A DNA stretch of 10,125 bases, taken from NCBI GenBank assembly GCA_024464205.1, contig JANHAI010000022.1:1-10125 (forward strand). Direction: 5' to 3'. The notes below the pieces were generated by a model that saw only the letters and a program-made list of their open reading frames with translations, searched no databases and was not told the DNA's origin. Position 1 is the stretch's first letter. Each line of letters starts with the position of its first letter. The position numbers were made by a program, and so were the translations under genes. Source of the stretch: Candidatus Methanomethylicia archaeon (GTDB lineage Archaea; Thermoproteota; Methanomethylicia; Methanomethylicales; Methanomethylicaceae). Below are positions 1 through 6,145 of this stretch, in pieces.

Positions 1-958
1 CCAAATGGGTTCTCCTGTCCTCCTCGAGCTGCTTTATGTGCGAAGCCTGCATCTCTCGCACTGCTTCGAGCTTCGCTATCTCTTCCTCGATTGGGGATCG
101 CCTTTTCGCCCCGATGAGGTCCGATTTCAGCTTCGAGAAGTATTCGTCGACGGCCTCGTTGAAGCTTTCGAAGCGCTTCCTTGACGGCGGCATAGACTGG
201 AATTCAATCGGAAGGACTGAGATGGGGGCGCCTCCCTTCTCAACTATGTTAGGCTGCAGCCTCCCGTCCGATACCTCGCTTATTATGCCCTTGGCGTTTC
301 CTTCGAACCGAGCTAGGTCCTCTTTGGTAAGTGCCGAGGCAGGGGCAGACGGGCTAATTGAAGACCTGTATAGCGACTCCTCGACGACCTCTGGCGGCAA
401 GTTGTAGACCCTGACAAGCGACCTCACAGTGTCGGCCTTCATCGATGTGATCATGCCTAGCTCAGCGGATCCCTTCATTGGGTCTATCCCCCTCTGGGGG
501 GGAGGCGAATAGGGGACGTTGAGCTTGATTACCCTGTCCTTCATTGAGCGGCTCTCGAGGGCCCATTTGGTCCGCCCTCCCTCGACAACCACCAAATTGC
601 CGTTTCCGAAGATCTCGAAGTAGACCGTGATCGTCGTTCCCCCCCTCGAGAGGCTCATGAATAGGATCCTGTCAAAGTCTACCTGCCCGATGTCCTCGAC
701 CTTTGCGGACAGAATGAGGCGCCTGAGGTATGTTGCGGCTGGCGATGGCTTCTCTGGAGGGCGGTACTTGAAACGGGTAATGTTCAGCCTCCTCGACGGC
801 TCGACAATGAGGCTCTCTGCCCCCGCGGTTGTGCGGATCTTCAGGAGGAAGCTGCCGTCTTCGAGCTGGTAAACATTCTCTATGCGAGCACTTATAAGGG
901 CGGACTTTAGTTCTTTTACGATAGCGAGGATGTCTAAGGATGTCAAAACAGTCTTCAA
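1..958 (-). CDS. rqcH: NFACT-family ribosome quality control protein RqcH (partial, N-terminal 319 residues)
   Basis: The minus-strand frame is open from the window edge to a TTG at 958-956 and begins MKTVLTSLDILAIVKEL, the usual opening of NFACT (FbpA/Rqc2/RqcH) proteins. The NFACT-N region follows: ENVYQ near residue 27, FLLK near 37, a proline-rich PPEKPSP segment, then VDFDRIL with the Asp96-Arg97 pair that corresponds to the functionally important DR motif of RqcH/Rqc2. A proline-rich linker comes near residue 128. From about residue 265 the sequence is charged and helical (EEEIAKLEAVREMQ), where the family's coiled coil begins. The C-terminal part, including the NFACT-R domain, lies outside the window. 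In bacteria, RqcH/Rqc2 homologues bind stalled large ribosomal subunits and add C-terminal tails to the nascent chain; an archaeal equivalent role is inferred. The start was chosen for family likeness. A second TTG at 946 is the alternative, and no clear Shine-Dalgarno is seen. The 5' end overlaps the divergent gene by 19 bases. Confidence 0.88.
   Translation of the reverse strand, partial: MKTVLTSLDILAIVKELKSALISARIENVYQLEDGSFLLKIRTTAGAESLIVEPSRRLNITRFKYRPPEKPSPAATYLRRLILSAKVEDIGQVDFDRILFMSLSRGGTTITVYFEIFGNGNLVVVEGGRTKWALESRSMKDRVIKLNVPYSPPPQRGIDPMKGSAELGMITSMKADTVRSLVRVYNLPPEVVEESLYRSSISPSAPASALTKEDLARFEGNAKGIISEVSDGRLQPNIVEKGGAPISVLPIEFQSMPPSRKRFESFNEAVDEYFSKLKSDLIGAKRRSPIEEEIAKLEAVREMQASHIKQLEEDRRTHL
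891..898 (+). promoter_or_regulatory. TATA-like box for the EMC6-like gene, inside the rqcH coding region
   Basis: CTTATAAG matches the archaeal box A consensus. A transcript starting about 25 bases downstream, near 920, would have a roughly 20-base leader before the ATG at 940. That leader would contain GAGG at 926-929 as a possible ribosome binding site. The box lies inside the N-terminal coding part of the divergent rqcH gene. Assignment is by sequence and spacing only. Confidence 0.5.
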
Positions 959-1260
959 CACAGGCACCAGCCAAACCAAAGGTTACGCTCTACAGGATGA
1001 TGTATTACATAAGGGTCATATTTGCCGTTATCGGAGGGGTATTGACGGGTGCCTTGAACATTAGGGGCGAACTTGGGCTGGTTGTTGGCGTCGCCATATT
1101 TTTGGGGACATATGCGCTCTTCAAGTACGGGCTGAAGATCTTCAGCACTGTACCGGACAAGAAGAAGCTCTACATGACAGGGATATTCTCGTTCTTCCTT
1201 ATCTGGTTCGTATTCTGGGTAATCTCGATCAACCTCATCTATCCCGCTCCTTTGCCTTAG
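940..1260 (+). CDS. Small three-helix membrane protein, EMC6/Rab5-interacting-like
   Basis: A 106-residue protein with a polar N-terminus (MSKQSSTQAPAKPK) and three predicted membrane helices at about residues 18-40, 44-65 and 78-103. The second and third are joined by a short charged loop (VPDKKK). The layout (first helix with GGVLTGAL, polar turn, second helix, basic loop, then a Trp- and Phe-rich helix beginning LYMTGIFSFFLIW) resembles archaeal relatives of EMC6. In eukaryotes EMC6 is a core subunit of the ER membrane protein complex, a helix insertase, so a membrane-protein biogenesis role is possible but inferred. The family call rests on topology and remembered pattern, not on invariant residues. 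The ATG at 940 is supported by GAGG at 926-929 and the CTTATAAG box; a later ATG at 994 would remove the polar tail. Its 3' end overlaps the convergent gene by 26 bases and its 5' end overlaps rqcH. Confidence 0.62.
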   Translation: MSKQSSTQAPAKPKVTLYRMMYYIRVIFAVIGGVLTGALNIRGELGLVVGVAIFLGTYALFKYGLKIFSTVPDKKKLYMTGIFSFFLIWFVFWVISINLIYPAPLP

Positions 1261-1705
1261 GCTTCTTGCGCGGTTGTACATCGAAGTCTGACTGCTCCTC
1301 AGCCTTCTCCACTAATGGCTGTTGGGGTTCATCTTTCATGGGGTAGTCAGGGTATTCTCTCTTCAGGTCAGAAAGCGTCTTCATCGCGATCTCCCATGCT
1401 ATGAGGTACCCCCTCTCGTACTCGTCGGTTGTCGACCTGTAAGCATCCTGCTTGAAGCGGTCGCTTAATGAGGAGATCTGGTCTGGATCGCCGTGCCTAT
1501 AGAGCTTCATGAAGTACGAGCTCAAGTCCCGGTCTTTAGCCGCTGTGTATATCCCCCGCAGGGCGTCGTAGAATCCGCGACCCACCTCCCCCAGCCCACT
1601 CAGCTTGTTCTTCATAGGGGGGAGCTCCTGCTCAGCCCTTGGCAGGCTCCGGAAATAGACGAACCGGACTATCTGCGAGGCCTCTTTGCTGTATTTGTGG
1701 AGCAT
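1235..1705 (-). CDS. Hypothetical soluble archaeal protein
   Basis: I do not recognise this family. From the ATG at 1705 it encodes 156 residues with no signal peptide or membrane segment. The first two thirds look helical, with aromatic and charged clusters (FVYFRSLPRAEQELPP, GRGFYDALRGIYTAAKDRD, YERGYLIAWEIAMKTL). The last about 35 residues are a charged, low-complexity tail with acidic and basic patches ending RKKPKAKERDR, probably disordered. A GTG at 1729 gives eight more residues. The ATG at 1705 is preferred because the AT-rich box at 1735-1747 would place transcription initiation near 1715, inside the longer version. The gene is divergent from the fumarase genes and its last 26 bases overlap the EMC6-like gene tail to tail. 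The reading frame is long and its composition resembles a real protein, but independent support is limited. Confidence 0.6.
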   Translation of the reverse strand: MLHKYSKEASQIVRFVYFRSLPRAEQELPPMKNKLSGLGEVGRGFYDALRGIYTAAKDRDLSSYFMKLYRHGDPDQISSLSDRFKQDAYRSTTDEYERGYLIAWEIAMKTLSDLKREYPDYPMKDEPQQPLVEKAEEQSDFDVQPRKKPKAKERDR

Positions 1706-1734
1706 GTCGTATGTGGACAAGGAAAGCACACGTC

Positions 1735-1747
1735 ATTTTTATTTGAC
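1735..1747. promoter_or_regulatory. AT-rich box in the divergent promoter of the hypothetical gene and fumarase
   Basis: The spacer between the two start codons (1706-1772) contains one strongly AT-rich tract, ATTTTTATTTG on plus and CAAATAAAAAT on minus. It lies about 30-35 bases upstream of both proposed starts, GTG 1773 on plus and ATG 1705 on minus. That suits a TATA box serving both directions with very short leaders. A second weaker candidate, CTTATGAAA, occurs at 1756-1764. Confidence 0.4.
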
Positions 1748-1772
1748 ACCTACAGCTTATGAAATCTTCGAT

Positions 1773-2633
1773 GTGTTGACTTTGGACCCCGCAGAGATAG
1801 CGAAGGTGATAAGGCTCCTCGAGTCAGAGCTGCCGCTGGATGTCGAATGCCTCTTGAGGGATGCGACAGCTCGGGAAGTGGGGCTGAGCAGGACGGTCAT
1901 GGAAACCATAATAAAAAATGTCGAGTATGCGAGGCAAAATAGCATACCGATGTGCCAGGACACGGGGACGCTCATCTTCTTCCTCGAGGGTGGGTTCGAC
2001 ATAAGAGAGACCGAGGAGGAGATTGGGGAGGCGGTGGCCATTGCGACTGAGGAGGCGCCTCTCCGCCCGAACACGGTGAACCCATTCACAAGGGAAAACG
2101 ACGGGAGAAACCTGGGGAGGGGGAACCCACTGATCCATTTTGCCGCGGGGAGCGACTCCGACGGCCTTCCCCGGATCCATATCATCGCAAAGGGGGCTGG
2201 GTCCGAGAACGCAAGCAGGACTTGCATGCTCGACCCAGACCAGGGATTGGAGGGCGTGAAGAGGATCGTCGTCGATGCTGTGAGGGGAGCCGGATCGAAA
2301 CCGTGCCCGCCCATATTCGTGGGTGTTGGCATAGGCGGGAGCCATGACCACTCAGCGCTCCTAGCGAAGAAGGCACTGCTGATGGACATGAGGGAGAGGA
2401 GCCGAGATCCTATGGTCGCCTCGCTGGAGGCTGATCTCCTCGAGGAGATAAACCGCCTTGGCATAGGGCCGATGGGTTTTGGTGGCAAGACGACCGCGCT
2501 GGGAGTGAGGGCGGAGTGGGCGCACTGCCACACAGCGAGCCTACCGGTAAGCGTCTGCATCCAGTGCTGGGCGCTAAGGAGGGTTTCGTGTACAGTGAAG
2601 AATGGGAGGTTGACAGTCGATGGGCATGCTTAA
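1773..2633 (+). CDS. Class I fumarate hydratase (or related hydro-lyase), alpha subunit
   Basis: This is the N-terminal catalytic subunit of the oxygen-sensitive [4Fe-4S] fumarase/tartrate dehydratase family, which reversibly hydrates fumarate to malate. Counting from GTG 1773 (286 residues), the expected motifs occur in order: CQDTGT with Cys61, NTVNPFTREND at about 100, KGAGSENAS at about 140, KPCPPIFVGVGIGG with Cys178, GFGGKTTALG at about 235, and HCHTASLPVSVCIQCWA with Cys265. Cys61, Cys178 and Cys265 are the likely cluster ligands. The frame stays open upstream to a TTG at 1686, but that start would run into the divergent gene and across the AT-rich box. Starts at GTG 1773, TTG 1776 or TTG 1782 fit the usual length of about 280 residues. 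The beta subunit follows in an overlapping frame. Tartrate dehydratase is the main alternative; fumarase is preferred because it is the common archaeal role. Confidence 0.88.
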   Translation: MLTLDPAEIAKVIRLLESELPLDVECLLRDATAREVGLSRTVMETIIKNVEYARQNSIPMCQDTGTLIFFLEGGFDIRETEEEIGEAVAIATEEAPLRPNTVNPFTRENDGRNLGRGNPLIHFAAGSDSDGLPRIHIIAKGAGSENASRTCMLDPDQGLEGVKRIVVDAVRGAGSKPCPPIFVGVGIGGSHDHSALLAKKALLMDMRERSRDPMVASLEADLLEEINRLGIGPMGFGGKTTALGVRAEWAHCHTASLPVSVCIQCWALRRVSCTVKNGRLTVDGHA

Positions 2634-3165
2634 AGATCTCAAGACTCTGCTCGACGAGCCCACTGTAAGGTCTCTCAGGGCGGGAGACGTCGTCTACTTT
2701 ACTGGCGAGATCTTCACAATGAGGGACCAGGCTCACCTCAGGGCGCTCAAGCTGCTGGATGGGAGAGGGCTACCTTTCGACCTGGAAGGGAGGGTCATAT
2801 ACCACTGCGGGCCGCTTGTGAAAGGAGGCAGGGTGGTCTCGGCGGGCCCAACCACCAGCATGAGGATGGAGAGGATGGAAAGCGACCTAATAAGGCGGTC
2901 CGGTGTGAGGGCAGTGATCGGGAAGGGGGGGATGGGAGAGAGAACGCTCTCAGCCCTTCAGGATTGCGGTTGCGCCTATCTCGAGTATACTGGCGGCGCT
3001 GGCGCGCTCGCTGCAAAGTCAGCCAAGGGCATAAGGCAGGTATTCTGGCAGGACCTTGGGGAGCCCGAGGCAGTCTGGGTCATCGAGGTTGAGAAGTTCG
3101 GGCCATGCTTCGTGACCATGGACTCCCATGGGGGGGAGTTGAGAAAAGGGGCTTTTCGCCCCTGA
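2620..3165 (+). CDS. Class I fumarate hydratase (or related hydro-lyase), beta subunit
   Basis: The 181-residue partner of the preceding subunit corresponds to the C-terminal domain of single-chain class I fumarases. Visible family motifs are TMRDQAHLRAL at about 33 (the RDxAH element), HCGPL at about 62, AGPTTSMRM at 75-83, GKGGM at 101-105, TGGAGALAA at about 124 and KFGPCFVTMDSHG near the end. The ATG at 2620 lies inside the alpha gene (14-base overlap) and is preceded by GGGAGGT at 2604-2610 with good spacing. This favours it over the second ATG at 2626 and suggests translational coupling. Both subunits are needed for activity in the family, so they should form one complex. The gene ends in a GC-rich hairpin that includes part of its stop codon. 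Confidence 0.9.
   Translation: MGMLKDLKTLLDEPTVRSLRAGDVVYFTGEIFTMRDQAHLRALKLLDGRGLPFDLEGRVIYHCGPLVKGGRVVSAGPTTSMRMERMESDLIRRSGVRAVIGKGGMGERTLSALQDCGCAYLEYTGGAGALAAKSAKGIRQVFWQDLGEPEAVWVIEVEKFGPCFVTMDSHGGELRKGAFRP
3147..3163 (+). other. GC-rich hairpin at the fumarase beta stop codon
   Basis: AGGGGC (3147-3152) pairs with GCCCCT (3158-3163) around a five-base TTTTC loop, giving a six-base-pair stem that ends in the TGA stop. No T-run follows, so it is not a convincing terminator by itself. It might protect the 3' end or slow the polymerase between the convergent genes. It could also be chance in G-rich coding DNA. Confidence 0.35.
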
Positions 3166-3197
3166 AACTGAGGCCTATGCGTTTGTCGAGGTATGGC

Positions 3198-5705
3198 TCA
3201 TTGGCTGCGCGACTTCCACGTCGACCTTATGAGGTCGACGAAGCGGTGCGTCGCTTCCTCGGGGTTCGCGGACTTTGTTATTGCGCCCCCAACTACGAGA
3301 ACGCCTGCCCCTGCGTTGACCATCTGCGGCACAACCTCGAGCTTGATCCCACCGGCAACGGACACTGGGATCTTGAGCGACTTCACCAGGTTCTGGACGA
3401 GGGCGATCTTCTGGTCAACTTCCCTCTCCCTTGTCTGAGAGCTGATTCCGACGTGCATGCAGACAAGGTCCACTCCGAGCTTCTCGACCTCCAAGGCGCG
3501 TGCTAGCGGATCTTTCAAGTTCATCAGATCGACCATCACCTTGACGTGGTACTTGCGTGCGGCCCCGACGGCGTCTTTGATTGTGTAGTCATCTGTGGCG
3601 CCCATTACGGTCACTATGTCTGCCCCTGCCTCCACTGCCAGCTCGGTCTCCAGCCATCCAGTGTCGAATGTCTTCAGGTCGGCGAGTATTGTTGCGTTCG
3701 GGCAGACCTTCCTGAGCTGCCTGACTGCGTTCAAGCCCTCAGACTTGATGAGGGGGGTGCCTGCCTCGATTATGTCGGCGCCTCCCTTGTACGATTTCTC
3801 TGCGATTGGGACGGCGTCCTTGAGGTAGCGCTCGTCGATCGCGACCTGCAGCTGCGGACCCTCGTAGAGCGGTTTCAGACCCAATTGCGTCACCTTCTTG
3901 TTTGAAGGGATACCGTTGTAATCCCAACCTCTCACTGCATAATACTCGTTTAATAACCTATCCATGTCGACGACCTCCCCCTTCGCTGGACCTTCTGGCA
4001 TCGGAACCTCGAGGAATCTCCTTGGCAAGTAGTCGTCTTTCCTCGTGAAGCCCTCCCTTGAATTGAAGAGGCGCTCGATGTTGTAGATCCTTTCCCCAAT
4101 CTTGTAGAACTCCTCGCGGTCCACGTAGAAGCCAGTGGCAGTCGTCAGGAGCCTAGCGTATGAGTCCGGCTCGAAAGCGAGGGTGTCGAAGAGCGCCATG
4201 GTGGTGTACTTGCACAGGACCAAGGAATCCAAGACGGCAAAGACGTCCTGCATGACCTTTACGAGCGTGGCCTTGTCATCGTAGGAATTGGGGTTCAGGT
4301 AGCGGGGCATGCTCAGAACTTCAGGTACTATCATGAAAGCCCTGAGGTGGCACCCACCCCGGTTAGAGGTGGCGTATGACAGGGCCATGCCCTTCACCCC
4401 GCGGGGGTCATAGGCTGGGAGCTCGAGCCCCTTCATGTGGATGGCGCAGTCCTCGGCGTTGATCTCCTTGGATGCGACCCTGCTCCCTTCTGCCAAGAGA
4501 TTCCCAACGCCCTCCCTGAACGCAGTCATTTTGATGAGCTTAAGGAGGGCCTCAGTGCTACCGAACTTCGCATTGATCCCGATGTCTTCCGGCTTGACGC
4601 GGCCCTTCTCGACGGCGGCCATGAGCATGCCAACAACCTGACCCATCGAGATCGTATCGACACCGTACTTGTTGCAGAGGTCGTTAGCAATTGTTATCCC
4701 ATTGATGTCGCTAATGCCGCAGTTCGGGCCGAGCGACCACACGCTCTCGTATTCTGGGCCCTCGGTTTCGAGGACTGCCCCCCCAGGCAGCGGGACGCGC
4801 GTTGCGCGCCCACACATTATGGGGCACGCGTAGCACCCCTTCTTACCCCTCAGTATGGTCTTCGTGATGTTCTCGCCGCTGACCTTCTCTGCGTCCTCGA
4901 AAACGCCAGTGCTGTAGTTCCTTACAGGGAATATGCCCGCCTTGTTTATGATGTGGACAAGGATGGCTGTGCCGTATCGCGCAAGACCGTCCCCCGTAAT
5001 GGGGTGCCCTTTGAGTACGCTTAAGGTTTGCTTTACCTCTTTCATGAACGCGTGCGGGTTTGCGAGAGGTATCTCGCCCCTCCCGCGCACGACGATCGCC
5101 TTGAGCCGCTTGGAGCCCATCACCGCACCAACGCCGCCCCTGGCTGCTGTGCGGTGCTTCTCGTTCATTATGGCAGCTATCTTGACGAGCCTCTCGCCAG
5201 CTGGCCCGATGCAAGCGACCCGTGCCATCGGATCGCCCACAATCTCCTTTAGCCTGTCTTCGGTCGCAAAGGCATCGAGCCCCCAGAGCTGGGACGCGTC
5301 GTGGAGCGAGGCGGCGCCATTAATTATCTTTAGGTAAACAGGAGAATTGCTCGCACCTTCGAAGATTATCCCGTCAAAGCCTGCCCTCTTCAACTCCACG
5401 CCGAAGAAGCCGCCGCTGTTGGCATCGAATATGCCCCCGGTCGCTGGCGACTTCGTGGACACCGAGAACCTGCCTGATGTTGGGGCAGGCGTCCCCGTCA
5501 GAGGGCCTGTCATGAATATCAGCTTGTTCTCAGGCCCCAACGGGTCGATCCCGACCCTGAGATCGTCATAGAGAATCTTTGCTCCATAGCCCCTGCCGCC
5601 TATGAAAGAGGCAGCGATCTCCCAGTCCAATTCCTCCTGAGAGATCTCGCCTGATGAAAGGTTGACCCTTAGGATCTTGTTGACATAACCGCCCAAATAG
5701 CCCAT
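3198..5705 (-). CDS. Fusion of tungsten-type aldehyde:ferredoxin oxidoreductase and hexulose-6-phosphate synthase
   Basis: A single 835-residue frame. Residues 1 to about 612 form a full-length AOR-family enzyme: LGGYVNKILRVNL at the N-terminus, FIGGRGYGAK, GRFSVSTKSPATGG, NEKHRTAARGGVGAVMGSKR, then CYACPIMCG with Cys291, Cys294 and Cys298, GPEYE at 316-320, CH at 452-453 (His453 probably matches the active-site His of AOR/FOR), and DSLVLC with Cys498 as the fourth [4Fe-4S] ligand. It ends EYYAVRGWDYNGIP...LGLKPL, as free AORs do. Residues 615-835 are an HPS of the OMP decarboxylase superfamily: QVAIDERYL, GADIIEAGTPLIKSEG, ADLKTFDTG, GADIVTVMGA, HVGI, VAGGI and VVGGAIT. AORs oxidise aldehydes with ferredoxin; HPS joins or releases formaldehyde and ribulose-5-phosphate. 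Channelling of formaldehyde is inferred. The ATG at 5705 gives the family's usual N-terminus. The AOR substrate cannot be read from sequence. The HPS part has Ser755 where GxDxQ is usual. Confidence 0.92.
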   Translation of the reverse strand: MGYLGGYVNKILRVNLSSGEISQEELDWEIAASFIGGRGYGAKILYDDLRVGIDPLGPENKLIFMTGPLTGTPAPTSGRFSVSTKSPATGGIFDANSGGFFGVELKRAGFDGIIFEGASNSPVYLKIINGAASLHDASQLWGLDAFATEDRLKEIVGDPMARVACIGPAGERLVKIAAIMNEKHRTAARGGVGAVMGSKRLKAIVVRGRGEIPLANPHAFMKEVKQTLSVLKGHPITGDGLARYGTAILVHIINKAGIFPVRNYSTGVFEDAEKVSGENITKTILRGKKGCYACPIMCGRATRVPLPGGAVLETEGPEYESVWSLGPNCGISDINGITIANDLCNKYGVDTISMGQVVGMLMAAVEKGRVKPEDIGINAKFGSTEALLKLIKMTAFREGVGNLLAEGSRVASKEINAEDCAIHMKGLELPAYDPRGVKGMALSYATSNRGGCHLRAFMIVPEVLSMPRYLNPNSYDDKATLVKVMQDVFAVLDSLVLCKYTTMALFDTLAFEPDSYARLLTTATGFYVDREEFYKIGERIYNIERLFNSREGFTRKDDYLPRRFLEVPMPEGPAKGEVVDMDRLLNEYYAVRGWDYNGIPSNKKVTQLGLKPLYEGPQLQVAIDERYLKDAVPIAEKSYKGGADIIEAGTPLIKSEGLNAVRQLRKVCPNATILADLKTFDTGWLETELAVEAGADIVTVMGATDDYTIKDAVGAARKYHVKVMVDLMNLKDPLARALEVEKLGVDLVCMHVGISSQTREREVDQKIALVQNLVKSLKIPVSVAGGIKLEVVPQMVNAGAGVLVVGGAITKSANPEEATHRFVDLIRSTWKSRSQ
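3219..3240. repeat. Perfect 9-bp inverted repeat near the end of the AOR-HPS gene
   Basis: CGTCGACCT (3219-3227) and its exact complement AGGTCGACG (3232-3240) flank a four-base TATG spacer. The repeat lies within the last 15 codons of the HPS domain and can fold as a strong hairpin in the transcript of either strand. It is not followed by a T-run on the plus strand. It may act as a barrier between the converging fumarase and AOR-HPS transcripts, or may be coincidental. Confidence 0.5.
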
Positions 5706-5734
5706 CTCCAGACGATCTTGCTAGAAAATGAATG

Positions 5735-5747
5735 ATACTTATATCTT
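5735..5747. promoter_or_regulatory. Bidirectional TATA-like box between the AOR-HPS and moaD-like genes
   Basis: The 65-base spacer 5706-5770 contains ATACTTATATCTT on plus, read as AAGATATAAGTAT on minus; both strands give a good archaeal TATA sequence. Its centre is about 36 bases from the AOR-HPS ATG and about 30 from the MoaD ATG. Initiation about 25 bases away would give very short leaders on both sides. The stretch TAAGGAT at 5751-5757 is the only possible ribosome-binding sequence for the moaD-like gene. Confidence 0.5.
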
Positions 5748-5770
5748 TCCTAAGGATCAGATCTGTTGGT

Positions 5771-6049
5771 ATGAAGGTCAAGGCAGAGTTCTACGCGGAC
5801 CTAAGAGAAGTGGCGGGCGGGGCTGCGCTCGAGATAGAGTTCGCAGGCGAGACTGTCATGGATCTAGTGATGAGGATCGACGATCTCTGCGGCGGCGGAT
5901 TCAAGGAGAGGGTGGTGGAGGGCGACCAGATAAAGCCCATGGTGAAGATATTCGTGAACGGGAGGGACGTGAGGGGGCTAAAAGGCCTTGAGACCTCGCT
6001 TAGGGATGGCGACAATGTGGCTTTTTTCCCTCCTGTAGCCGGAGGATGA
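5771..6049 (+). CDS. MoaD/ThiS-family sulfur carrier (molybdopterin synthase small subunit-like)
   Basis: A 92-residue ubiquitin-fold protein starting MKVKAEFYADLREVAGG and ending FFPPVAGG. The C-terminal Gly-Gly is the feature that is adenylated and thiocarboxylated in MoaD and SAMP proteins. Other family signatures are VKIFVNGRDVRGLKGLETSLRDGDNVAFFPP in the second half, with VNGRD and LRDGD typical of archaeal MoaD. The frame runs 13 codons further upstream, but the ATG at 5771 aligns with the family start and sits about 30 bases from the TATA-like box, so it is preferred. As MoaD it would deliver the dithiolene sulfurs of the pterin cofactor; AOR enzymes need such a tungstopterin, which fits the divergent neighbour. 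A role as a ubiquitin-like SAMP or in tRNA thiolation cannot be excluded. Confidence 0.88.
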   Translation: MKVKAEFYADLREVAGGAALEIEFAGETVMDLVMRIDDLCGGGFKERVVEGDQIKPMVKIFVNGRDVRGLKGLETSLRDGDNVAFFPPVAGG

Positions 6050-6090
6050 GCCTGTTAAGACCTATCCTGGAACGTTAGATTTGTATCTCT

Positions 6091-6104
6091 GAAAAGTAAA
6101 AAAT
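6091..6104 (-). terminator. T-rich termination signal for alba
   Basis: Downstream of the alba stop, the minus strand reads ATTTTTTACTTTTC. Runs of T on the non-template strand are the usual archaeal intrinsic termination signal. No stem is needed or seen. Confidence 0.5.
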
Positions 6105-6108
6105 GGTT

Positions 6109-6134
6109 GGGATTTCGTCCCTATTTTGTTTTTA
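6109..6134 (+). terminator. Hairpin plus T-rich tract, terminator for the moaD-like gene
   Basis: GGGA (6109-6112) and TCCC (6118-6121) form a small stem around TTTCG, followed directly by TATTTTGTTTTTA. The T-rich tract is the stronger part of the signal. It lies about 60 bases after the moaD-like stop and just before the convergent alba stop, opposite the alba signal. The 96-base spacer 6050-6145 holds nothing else recognisable. Confidence 0.5.
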
Positions 6135-6145
6135 CCACTGCGATT

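Noticed and set aside
480..660. Runs of G or C (for example near 496-502 and 640-646) as possible frameshift sites in rqcH
   Set aside because: The translated frame stays open and keeps family motifs on both sides of the runs, so no frameshift is needed.
1686..1772. N-terminal extension of fumarase alpha to TTG 1686
   Set aside because: It would overlap the start of the divergent gene, cross the likely shared promoter, and add residues not typical of the family.
1757..2560. Long minus-strand open frame (about 267 codons) opposite the fumarase alpha gene
   Set aside because: It is antisense to a clear fumarase with all expected motifs, is Ser/Pro-rich as expected for a shadow frame, and matches no family I recognise.
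4437..5024. Plus-strand open frame of about 195 codons inside the AOR gene
   Set aside because: It is opposite the conserved AOR core, including its cysteine cluster motif, and has no recognisable domain or start signal.
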